Positions 1-5,319 of a DNA stretch of 5,376 nt are shown here, piece by piece. Origin of the DNA: Ignavibacteriota bacterium (lineage in GTDB: Bacteria; Bacteroidota; Ignavibacteria; UBA10030; SZUA-254). A program made the translations under genes and the position numbers. Below the pieces are notes generated by a model. That model searched no databases. It was not told where the DNA came from and worked only from the letters and a program-made list of their open reading frames with translations. The stretch lies in the NCBI GenBank assembly GCA_016191715.1, contig JACPVN010000059.1, positions 1 through 5,376 of the forward strand, in the 5' to 3' direction. Each line of letters starts with the position of its first letter. Within the stretch, counting starts at the first letter, position 1.

Positions 1-130
1 CGTTGTTTATGAGGAACTCTAAACTCATCCAAATCAAATAAAGAACCGCGATTTTATCTTCAAGCGAGAATAAGTAAAAATTTCTTAGTTGGAATGATGT
101 TTGACGTAAATAGAGGAAATCATTATTCAT
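1..130 (-). CDS. possible 5' end of a hypothetical membrane protein, running off the left edge
   Basis: Reading the minus strand from an ATG at 130, the frame stays open for 43 codons to the window edge. The translation begins MNNDFLYLRQTSFQLRN and then contains a hydrophobic stretch (KIAVLYLIWMSLEFLINN), as in the first membrane helix of an integral membrane protein. No family can be named from so little. The start would lie only 18 bp from the divergent ATG at 149, leaving no room for two separate promoters, and there is no clear ribosome binding site. An open frame of this length arises by chance fairly often, so this is tentative. All plus-strand frames close within the first 41 bases. 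Confidence 0.27.
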   Translation of the reverse strand, partial: MNNDFLYLRQTSFQLRNFYLFSLEDKIAVLYLIWMSLEFLINN

Positions 131-131
131 G
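100..131 (+). promoter_or_regulatory. candidate promoter of the 149-895 gene
   Basis: TTTG at 100-103 is followed after 20 bases by TATTCATG at 124-131, which resembles the Bacteroidota promoter pair TTTG / TAnnTTTG with two mismatches. The same place can be read as a sigma-70 pair, TTGACG (101-106), 17 bases, then TATTCA (124-129), with a poor -10 box. Either reading starts the transcript just before the ribosome binding site at 139-144. The elements overlap the start of the possible minus-strand gene at 130, so both are unlikely to be right. Confidence 0.27.
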
Positions 132-138
132 TTCTCAT

Positions 139-144
139 AGGTGA
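139..144 (+). promoter_or_regulatory. Shine-Dalgarno site for the 149-895 gene
   Basis: AGGTGA lies four bases before the ATG at 149 and decides that start over the next in-frame ATG at 191, which has no such site. An in-frame stop at 107-109 rules out a much longer protein. The site stands out because the sdh genes and the DUF pair have no comparable sequence. Confidence 0.5.
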
Positions 145-148
145 TACC

Positions 149-895
149 ATGTACTGCAAAACACGATTACATTTGACTCAACAAGATTTTATGTTTATTT
201 CCAAGACCATTGGTACGACAGAAAAAAATCAAACCGCAATTCTGAAATTGTCGGATGATGTTGAAGCAACAACCGAGTTACTACATCATAACTCCCTCTT
301 TCCTCAAATTATTTCTTCTTCTTCGATGACGACAGTTTCGCCATGGTTGTATTTCTATGAAATGGTCTATCATGCGCTGAAGACCAAACATCTTGAAGAT
401 GACGACTTGGTTGATTATGTTTCAAGTGTTTGCGTTGATTTCAGTCAGTCGGATATATTGTGGCATTTTGCTTCAGCATCCGGCGAGAAGATGATTTATA
501 TTGTTGACATGTTACAGGTGATGAAAGACCTTAAAGAGGTTCAGCAGTATTACATGCATCAGTACATTGGAAATGTTTCTTTATTTCTTACGGGATTTTT
601 TCCCGATTTGATTTTTCAACGGAACAAACGAAAAGGCGCGCCTTCGTTTGATTATTATGAGAGCGTAGGTCAAACGGAATTTGAAGCTGCGGCGCAATCC
701 TCCTTACTGTATGAAGCCGATGCTTCACCTGTGTTGTTTAAACTTGCAGAATATTTTACTGATGTTCGTTCGGCAATCAACGTGTATGTTGATTCGTACT
801 TGAGTCTTCACAGTCAAAAGTCAGTGTTAAAGAGAATCGATCGACAATCGGCTACGCTCGATGAGGAAAGTTTTCGGGAGTTGGTAAAACTATAA
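149..895 (+). CDS. uncharacterised conserved soluble protein (248 aa)
   Basis: I do not know a function for this protein. It resembles, from memory, a family of hypothetical proteins of about 200-250 residues found in several phyla, recognised by a central SPWLYFY block. Visible conserved-looking blocks are VSPWLYFYEMVYHAL (residues 63-77), YIGNVSLFLTGFFPDLI (139-155) and RKGAPSFDYYESVG (161-174). The N-terminal part (LTQQDFMFISKTIG, residues 9-22) also fits that family, which supports the ATG at 149 as start. There is no signal peptide, and the only hydrophobic patch (145-151) is too short for a membrane helix, so it is probably cytoplasmic and mainly helical. Cysteines are few and no metal site or nucleotide-binding loop is apparent. 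It stands alone on its strand and converges with the DUF2442 gene, 26 bp between stops. Its base composition looks more AT-rich than the sdh genes. That it is a real gene is fairly sure; its role is open. Confidence 0.82.
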   Translation: MYCKTRLHLTQQDFMFISKTIGTTEKNQTAILKLSDDVEATTELLHHNSLFPQIISSSSMTTVSPWLYFYEMVYHALKTKHLEDDDLVDYVSSVCVDFSQSDILWHFASASGEKMIYIVDMLQVMKDLKEVQQYYMHQYIGNVSLFLTGFFPDLIFQRNKRKGAPSFDYYESVGQTEFEAAAQSSLLYEADASPVLFKLAEYFTDVRSAINVYVDSYLSLHSQKSVLKRIDRQSATLDEESFRELVKL

Positions 896-932
896 CAGTT
901 CTATTGTCTCTAAAGATAAAACTAAGCTGTTA
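893..932. terminator. candidate bidirectional terminator hairpin between converging genes
   Basis: TAACAG (893-898, including the stop codon of the upstream gene) pairs with CTGTTA (927-932, inside the end of the DUF2442 gene). Within it, TTGTCT (904-909) pairs with AGATAA (914-919) around a four-base loop with one G-T pair. The two stems are separated by an internal loop. There is no strong T run on either side, so the call rests on structure and on the position between two converging stop codons. Confidence 0.35.
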
Positions 933-1218
933 CTTGTTCATTGAGTGAAATTCGACTGAGAATTTCACTGTGGTTTTGGTTCCAATCATAGAGAGTAGCA
1001 GGGTCGAAATCAGCGCCGTTGGGCCACACGAGTGTATGAACTTCAGGATCTATTTTCACTTGATTAAAAAGAGAGAGGTTTTTCAGAGGCCCATACATTT
1101 CTCCAATCAGAATTGAAGAGAAATTTATCGTCTTAACAGTTTTGTCGTCAAAGACAATCTGCAGTGTATATGGTTCTTGAATCTTGAAAGAAAGTATTTT
1201 GTAAATAGGATGTATCAT
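922..1218 (-). CDS. DUF2442 family protein
   Basis: The 98-residue product fits the DUF2442 family: an N-terminal beta-rich half with a short strand pair around LQIVFDDKTVKTINF (residues 19-33), then GPLKNLSLFNQVKIDPEVHTLVWPNGADFDP (43-73) ending in the family's WPNGADFDP..LYDW signature (65-79). The usual family length is about 80-100 residues, so it appears complete. No biochemical role is established for the family. Its members are small and often encoded beside DUF4160 proteins, as here, where the DUF4160 gene lies 14 bp upstream on the same strand, so the two are almost certainly co-transcribed. The arrangement suggests that the proteins act together, possibly as a toxin-antitoxin-like pair, which is an inference from layout. 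The ATG at 1218 has no Shine-Dalgarno site. The gene ends in TAG inside the candidate terminator. Confidence 0.88.
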   Translation of the reverse strand: MIHPIYKILSFKIQEPYTLQIVFDDKTVKTINFSSILIGEMYGPLKNLSLFNQVKIDPEVHTLVWPNGADFDPATLYDWNQNHSEILSRISLNEQVTA

Positions 1219-1232
1219 AAAAGTGTTACTAC

Positions 1233-1502
1233 TTAATGGAGGGGTGCAATGGGTTCGGGTAAATTACCCGTCTGAAGTTTCGTCCAATCGTTCATGAGTT
1301 CTGCCTGGTGCAACTCTGCCCATGCTTCTACAAACCGTCTCTGTTTTGATGGAAGATGTCCGGTAATCAATTCTACGGGTTCAATACTAAAAACCGCAAC
1401 ATCATTTTGATAATGTGCATGAAAGTGAGGAGTTTTGTGAGGAATACCTGCTTCCATGTACATCCGAATAATAATTCCAAAAAAGCGACTTAACTCAGGC
1501 AT
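1233..1502 (-). CDS. DUF4160 family protein
   Basis: The 89-residue product matches the DUF4160 family closely from end to end: an opening MPELSRFFGIIIRMY (residues 1-15), a histidine-rich PHKTPHFHAHY segment (21-31) and a C-terminal helix RRFVEAWAELHQAELMNDW (55-73). The clustered histidines at 22, 26, 28 and 30 are the most striking residues and could bind a metal or act in catalysis, but this has not been shown for the family as far as I know. The ATG at 1502 is chosen because the family begins with this MPxLSRFFGI sequence. The gene is first of a two-gene unit with DUF2442, and lies 115 bp downstream of sdhB on the same strand. No convincing promoter is seen in that gap, so read-through from sdh is possible. 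A ribosome binding site is absent. Confidence 0.92.
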   Translation of the reverse strand: MPELSRFFGIIIRMYMEAGIPHKTPHFHAHYQNDVAVFSIEPVELITGHLPSKQRRFVEAWAELHQAELMNDWTKLQTGNLPEPIAPLH

Positions 1503-1554
1503 AGAGAAAGATACAAAAATGAAAGGAAAGATGCAGATGTGATTTTAATAAATA

Positions 1555-1612
1555 TCCCGATAGAAGAGACTATAGAAATACAAATGCAACGATGTTTATT
1601 GCTCTATCGGAA
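1555..1612 (-). repeat. inverted repeat after sdhB, possible transcription end
   Basis: On the minus strand TTCCGATAGA (1612-1603) pairs with TCTATCGGGA (1564-1555), ten base pairs with one G-T wobble. It begins five bases after the sdhB stop codon. The 38-base interior holds a smaller possible stem, GCAA (1602-1599) with TTGC (1589-1586). The downstream sequence is AT-rich but has no plain T run, so it is not a textbook terminator. It could mark the 3' end of the sdh transcript, protect it from decay, or be the remains of a small mobile element. Confidence 0.4.
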
Positions 1613-1617
1613 ACTAA

Positions 1618-2358
1618 TTACCCCACCTTCGCTATCAAATACTCCCGATTCAATCTCGCAATGTGTGTAACAGAAATCTTTTTCGGACATTCTGCTTCGC
1701 AGGCAAGTGTGTTTGTGCAACCGCCAAAACCTTCAGCATCCATCTGAGCGACCATTTTCTCTACACGTTGTTTCCGTTCTGCGTATCCTTGCGGCAAGAG
1801 TGCAAGTTGAGAAACCTTTGCTGAGACAAACAACATTGCTGAAGAATTTTGACACGCCGCAACGCACGCGCCGCATCCGATACACGCCGCCGCATCCATC
1901 GCTTCTTCTGCTATAACTTTGGAAATGGGAATACAATTCGCATCGGGAACGCCGCCGGTATCAACAGAAACGTACCCGCCTGCTTGAATGATTCGGTCAA
2001 GCGATGTACGGTCAACAACTAAATCTTTTAGCACAGGAAATGCTTTTGCGCGCCACGGTTCAAGTGTAATCGTGTCGCCTTCTTTGAAATGCCGCATGTA
2101 CAATTGACATGTAGCAACGCCGCGTTCAGTTCCGTGCGGTCGTCCGTTGATGACCATTCCGCAACTTCCACAAATACCTTCGCGGCAATCATGGTCGAAC
2201 GCAATCGGATCTTCGCCGCGTTTTACAATCATGGTGTTCACCGCATCAAGCATTTCAAGAAACGACATGTCGGGAGAAATGTCTGTCGCTTTATACTTTA
2301 CAAACTGTCCTGCAGATTTTTGGTCAGGCTGTCGCCATGCTTCAAGTGTTATATTCAT
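1618..2358 (-). CDS. sdhB: succinate dehydrogenase / fumarate reductase iron-sulfur subunit
   Basis: This 246-residue subunit passes electrons from the SdhA flavin to the quinone site through three iron-sulfur clusters, on the cytoplasmic face of the membrane. The N-terminal plant-ferredoxin-like domain carries the [2Fe-2S] cysteines 58, 63, 66 and 84 (DCREGICGSC, then ATC). The C-terminal helical domain has CIGCGACVAAC (159-169) and CTNTLACEAECP (214-225). By comparison with E. coli SdhB, cysteines 159, 162, 165 and 224 bind the [4Fe-4S] cluster, and 169, 214 and 220 the [3Fe-4S] cluster. Glutamine follows C169 where E. coli has proline, a form I associate with the SdhB of menaquinone-using bacteria. 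Length is typical and nothing is missing. The ATG at 2358 is the start expected from the family, but it has no Shine-Dalgarno site; instead an A/T-rich stretch precedes it. It is the last gene of the sdhCAB operon, separated from sdhA by a spacer made of 7-bp repeats. Confidence 0.97.
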   Translation of the reverse strand: MNITLEAWRQPDQKSAGQFVKYKATDISPDMSFLEMLDAVNTMIVKRGEDPIAFDHDCREGICGSCGMVINGRPHGTERGVATCQLYMRHFKEGDTITLEPWRAKAFPVLKDLVVDRTSLDRIIQAGGYVSVDTGGVPDANCIPISKVIAEEAMDAAACIGCGACVAACQNSSAMLFVSAKVSQLALLPQGYAERKQRVEKMVAQMDAEGFGGCTNTLACEAECPKKISVTHIARLNREYLIAKVG

Positions 2359-2370
2359 AACAAATCAATT

Positions 2371-2489
2371 CAAAAGTCAAAAATAAAAAGTAAAAAATAG
2401 TTTCCTGTTTTCAGTTTTCTGTTTCCGGTTAATTAATAACTCAAATCCCATATCGCACATCTCATATCACTACTCACCAATCACGAATC
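2371..2489. repeat. degenerate heptamer array filling the sdhA–sdhB spacer
   Basis: Read on the plus strand in steps of seven from 2371, the spacer falls into 17 units without an indel. Units 1-4 (2371-2398) fit (C/A)AAAA(G/A)T. Units 5-8 (2399-2426) fit (A/T)GTTT(T/C)C. Two A/T-rich units link them (2427-2440). Units 11-17 (2441-2489) share C or a near variant at position 2 and TC at positions 6-7, for example CCATATC and ACGAATC. In the first two families the same two columns, 1 and 6, vary while the other five are fixed. The array abuts the sdhA stop codon and ends 12 bases before the sdhB start. A period of seven cannot be a coding remnant. Short heptanucleotide tandem repeats are known from filamentous cyanobacteria; a functional role here is unknown. 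Confidence 0.75.
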
Positions 2490-4401
2490 ACTTATAAGAC
2501 CGTTGTGCTTGTTTCACATTCTCAAAAGTCAAAGGCTCTTTGTTCAAAACTTCCGGTTGTCCGATGCCGTTGAATTCCCACGCGGCGGCGTAAGAGAATC
2601 TTTCGTCGTTGCGTTTCGCTTCACCTTCTTCCGTTTGATATTCTTCACGGAAGTGTCCGCCGCACGATTCTTCTCGGTGCAATGCATCCTGACACATCAG
2701 TTCGGCAAGTTCCATGAAGTCGGCAACGCGTCCGGCTTTTTCGAGTTCGGGATTGATGCTCTTACTGCTTCCGGGAACGCGAACATTTTTCCAAAACTCA
2801 TCACGTAATTTAGGAATCAACTCAAGCGCTTTCTTCAAACCGGCCTCATTGCGACCCATGCCGCAGTAATCCCACATGATTTTTCCAAGTTCTTTGTGGA
2901 ATTCATCGACAGTTTTCGTTCCGCGGGTTGAAATAAGTTTCTCAATCAGTTCATCAACACCACGTTGCGCATCTTTGAATGCCGCGTGGTCAGTGCCGAC
3001 TTTCGGAAACTTGGATGAAGCGAGATAATCCCCAATCGTATAGGGAATGACGAAGTAACCATCAGCAAGTCCCTGCATCAGTGCGCTCGCGCCGAGTCTG
3101 TTTGCTCCATGGTCGGAAAAGTTTGCTTCGCCGAGAACATACATTCCGGGAATTGTACTCATTAAATTGTAGTCAACCCAAAGACCGCCCATCGTGTAGT
3201 GAACGGCAGGATAAATTCGCATCGGAGTTTCGTACGCGTTTTCGTTCGTGATTTCATGATACATGTCGAAGAGGTTGCCGTACTTTTCCTCAACCCACGC
3301 CTTGCCGTTTCGTTTGATTGCGTCAGCGAAATCGAGATATACAGCCAAACCTGTATCACCGACTCCGCGACCTTCATCGCACACGGCTTTCGCGTTGCGT
3401 GATGCAACATCACGCGGCACAAGATTCCCGAACGAAGGATATCTTCGTTCGAGATAATAATCGCGTTCATCTTCAGGAATATCTTTCGCATTGCGTTTGT
3501 CTCCGACTTTCTTCGGAACCCAAATACGCCCGTCGTTGCGAAGACTTTCGCTCATCAATGTCAACTTGGATTGGTAATCGCTTGCAACAGGAATACACGT
3601 TGGATGAATTTGTGTGTAGCATGGATTGGCAAACAACGCACCCCGTTTATGTGCGCGCCAGATTGCTGTTCCACTACATGCTTTTGCATTGGTTGATAGA
3701 TAGAAGGTGTTTGCGTAACCACCAGTTCCAAGAATGACGGCATCAGCAACATGCGATTCAATCGAACCATCTCGAAGATTTCGTGTGATGACTCCACGCG
3801 CTTGTCCATCAATTACTACAAGGTCAAGCATTTCACGGCGGTCGAAGAATTTTACCTGTCCTTTGCCGATTTGTCGTTCGAGAGCGGAGTATGCGCCGAG
3901 TAAAAGTTGTTGCCCCGTCTGACCGCGAGCATAAAAAGTTCTCGAAACCTGCGCGCCGCCGAACGAACGATTATCAAGCAAGCCGCCGTACTCACGTGCA
4001 AACGGAACTCCTTGCGCAACGCATTGGTCAATGATACTGTTGCTAACTTGCGCGAGACGATAAACATTTGCTTCACGTGCGCGAAAATCTCCGCCTTTCA
4101 CGGTGTCATAAAATAATCGCCAGATGCTGTCGCCGTCGTTCTTGTAATTTTTCGGAGCGTTGATGCCGCCTTGCGCGGCGATGCTGTGCGCACGCCGCGG
4201 CGATTCGTGGTAGCTCATCGCTGTAACATTGTAGCCAAGTTCTGCAAGCGATGCGGCGGCAGATGCACCCGCCAATCCTGTTCCGACAACGATGATGTGA
4301 TACTTTCGTTTGTTGGCAGGATTCACAAGCTTCATGTTGAAGCGATGGTTGTCCCACTTTTTCTCGACGGGACCTTCAGGAATTTTTGAATTCAGTTCCA
4401 T
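2488..4401 (-). CDS. sdhA: succinate dehydrogenase / fumarate reductase flavoprotein subunit
   Basis: The catalytic subunit oxidises succinate to fumarate with covalently bound FAD. Counting from the ATG at 4401 (637 residues), a Rossmann GTGLAG loop lies at 40-45, and HSIAAQGGI at 72-80 contains His72, the expected flavin attachment residue. The dicarboxylate site is complete by comparison with E. coli SdhA: His266 (IHPT), Arg330 (PRDVASR, the proton-transfer arginine), His401 (VHYTMGG) and Arg435 (DHGANRLG). The mobile capping domain lies between about 266 and 400, and a helical C-terminal domain follows from about 470. Length suits the longer flavoproteins that pair with di-haem anchors. 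A TTG at 4416 would extend it by five residues and overlap the sdhC stop as TTGA, but it has no ribosome binding site; the ATG with GGA seven bases upstream is preferred. It follows sdhC by 11 bp. Dehydrogenase rather than fumarate reductase is inferred from gene context and cannot be settled from this subunit. Confidence 0.97.
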   Translation of the reverse strand: MELNSKIPEGPVEKKWDNHRFNMKLVNPANKRKYHIIVVGTGLAGASAAASLAELGYNVTAMSYHESPRRAHSIAAQGGINAPKNYKNDGDSIWRLFYDTVKGGDFRAREANVYRLAQVSNSIIDQCVAQGVPFAREYGGLLDNRSFGGAQVSRTFYARGQTGQQLLLGAYSALERQIGKGQVKFFDRREMLDLVVIDGQARGVITRNLRDGSIESHVADAVILGTGGYANTFYLSTNAKACSGTAIWRAHKRGALFANPCYTQIHPTCIPVASDYQSKLTLMSESLRNDGRIWVPKKVGDKRNAKDIPEDERDYYLERRYPSFGNLVPRDVASRNAKAVCDEGRGVGDTGLAVYLDFADAIKRNGKAWVEEKYGNLFDMYHEITNENAYETPMRIYPAVHYTMGGLWVDYNLMSTIPGMYVLGEANFSDHGANRLGASALMQGLADGYFVIPYTIGDYLASSKFPKVGTDHAAFKDAQRGVDELIEKLISTRGTKTVDEFHKELGKIMWDYCGMGRNEAGLKKALELIPKLRDEFWKNVRVPGSSKSINPELEKAGRVADFMELAELMCQDALHREESCGGHFREEYQTEEGEAKRNDERFSYAAAWEFNGIGQPEVLNKEPLTFENVKQAQRSYK

Positions 4402-4412
4402 AACACATCCGT

Positions 4413-5066
4413 TCAAAAAGGATTGAGATAAAAATAGACCGGCATGGAAATGTAGCCGAGCGGAATCAACAGCCAGAAGATTGCGCTTGCGGCTTCGATG
4501 TACGGCGTATATTTTTTATGCTTGATGCCGAACGTTTGAAATGCCGATTGGAAGCCGTGCCGTAAATGAAATCCGAGCAGACCTATTGCGACGATGTAAA
4601 ACAAATCGTACAACGGATTTTGGAATGCTGTTTTCACTAACTCGTACATCTTTTCCTCGCCGCCAAAACGAGTGGGGACGAAGAACGTGCGAAGGTGAAT
4701 GACGAGGAAAATAAAAACGATACTGCCGGTGACGAACATTGTCCGTGAGGCTAACGTGCTGTTTTCTCCTGCGGCGTTCACTTTGTATTTCACCGGTCTC
4801 GCTTCACGATTCTTGAACCACAAATACGCGCTCGTAAACATGTGGAGGAGGAAGCCAACTACTAACACAATTTCCACAGTGCGAATAACCGGGTTGGTTG
4901 ACATGAAATGCGAATACGCATCGAACGCAACGCCATTATCGTTTTTGAACAATTGGAAATTGCCGACAAGGTGAACAACAAGAAATGAACAGAGGAAAAG
5001 ACCCGTTAAGCCAACAACGAACTTCTTGCCAACGGAGGAATTATAGATGCTTGAGAATGTAACCAT
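4413..5066 (-). CDS. sdhC: succinate dehydrogenase cytochrome b subunit, b558 (di-haem) family
   Basis: This 217-residue membrane anchor holds two haems b and the quinone site, taking electrons from SdhB. Five hydrophobic segments are visible at about 15-36, 59-83, 108-130, 152-173 and 190-214, the number typical of the single-subunit anchor of Bacillus subtilis and Wolinella, and no sdhD is needed. Candidate haem ligands are His32, His75, His124 and His167; their spacing (43, 49, 43) follows that of the B. subtilis ligands 27, 70, 113 and 155 except for a longer loop between helices 2 and 3. His170 is a nearby alternative for the fourth. Such enzymes normally use menaquinone. The residue two before His167 is glycine, where Wolinella fumarate reductase has an essential glutamate. 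The ATG at 5066 starts a normal N-terminus (MVTFSSIYNSSVGKKFV) and has no Shine-Dalgarno site. It is first in the operon and is preceded by a candidate promoter and a palindrome. Confidence 0.96.
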   Translation of the reverse strand: MVTFSSIYNSSVGKKFVVGLTGLFLCSFLVVHLVGNFQLFKNDNGVAFDAYSHFMSTNPVIRTVEIVLVVGFLLHMFTSAYLWFKNREARPVKYKVNAAGENSTLASRTMFVTGSIVFIFLVIHLRTFFVPTRFGGEEKMYELVKTAFQNPLYDLFYIVAIGLLGFHLRHGFQSAFQTFGIKHKKYTPYIEAASAIFWLLIPLGYISMPVYFYLNPF

Positions 5067-5105
5067 GGGTTTCGAAGTTTTTCGTTATCAAATGATTGAA
5101 CAAAG

Positions 5106-5130
5106 TCTGATTGGAAATTTATCAATCAGA
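5106..5130. promoter_or_regulatory. perfect inverted repeat upstream of sdhC, possible operator
   Basis: TCTGATTG (5106-5113) and CAATCAGA (5123-5130) form an 8-bp perfect inverted repeat around a nine-base A/T-rich centre, 40-64 bases before the sdhC start. The geometry suits a dimeric DNA-binding regulator; it is not an exact Fnr site (TTGAT, four bases, ATCAA) or Crp site. Part of the candidate promoter falls in its centre, so binding there would block transcription. It could instead be a hairpin in the leader RNA. The regulator is unknown. Confidence 0.4.
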
Positions 5131-5143
5131 AATGCGGTGCAAA
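5114..5143 (-). promoter_or_regulatory. candidate promoter of the sdhCAB operon
   Basis: On the minus strand TTTG (5143-5140) is followed after 18 bases by TAAATTTC (5121-5114), one mismatch from the Bacteroidota -7 element TAnnTTTG. This would give a leader of roughly 40 bases before the sdhC ATG. The -7 element coincides with the centre of the inverted repeat at 5106-5130. No good sigma-70 pair was seen in the same stretch. The call depends on the organism belonging to the Bacteroidota side. Confidence 0.3.
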
Positions 5144-5199
5144 TTTAGGAAAAGAGTTGGTAAGAAACAAAAGAAAAGATTGTGAGTAGAGGAGTACAG

Positions 5200-5319
5200 A
5201 TGGCAATTACCCTGTTTGTGCAAAAATATAATCATACATTTTCAATCGCCTTTTCTGGGAACCCACGATCCATGACTGCCAAGAATATCATTTCCTGTTG
5301 TCCGTCTCTGATTCACTGA
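5200..5319 (+). CDS. possible 39-aa hypothetical protein
   Basis: A plus-strand frame of 39 codons starts at an ATG that has a strong Shine-Dalgarno sequence, AGAGGAG (5188-5194), five bases upstream. The product starts MAITLFVQKYNHTFSIAF and ends CCPSLIH. It is mildly hydrophobic at the start, with two adjacent cysteines near the end, and matches nothing I recognise. It would be transcribed away from sdhC, head to head with it. The ribosome binding site is the only positive evidence, and in a genome whose other genes seldom use such sites it may be chance. Confidence 0.18.
   Translation: MAITLFVQKYNHTFSIAFSGNPRSMTAKNIISCCPSLIH

Noticed and set aside
1707..1936. Overlapping frames on both strands inside sdhB
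   Set aside because: Shadows of the cluster-binding part of sdhB; composition is low in ordinary protein character.
2089..2400. Plus-strand frames opposite the start of sdhB (103 and 79 codons)
   Set aside because: They are antisense to the [2Fe-2S] domain of SdhB and run into the heptamer spacer; no ribosome binding site or recognisable protein.
2371..2489. CRISPR array
   Set aside because: Units are only 7 bp, contiguous and degenerate, with no spacer sequences between them.
3318..3737. Plus-strand open frame of 139 codons opposite sdhA
   Set aside because: It lies wholly antisense to a gene with complete family and active-site evidence; its arginine- and cysteine-rich product is typical of a shadow frame.
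4171..4389. Frames on both strands within the 5' part of sdhA
   Set aside because: Both lie within the FAD-binding domain coding sequence of sdhA and have no independent support.
4699..4974. Plus-strand frame of 91 codons opposite sdhC
   Set aside because: It is antisense to the membrane helices of SdhC and has no start signal.
4413..5066. Missing sdhD subunit
   Set aside because: The five-helix anchor with four candidate haem histidines is the single-subunit type, so no second membrane subunit is expected.
5111..5125. Fnr or Crp site in the sdhC upstream palindrome
   Set aside because: TTG and CAA half-sites are present but the spacing is 15 bases overall and the inner bases do not fit TTGAT-4-ATCAA or TGTGA-6-TCACA.
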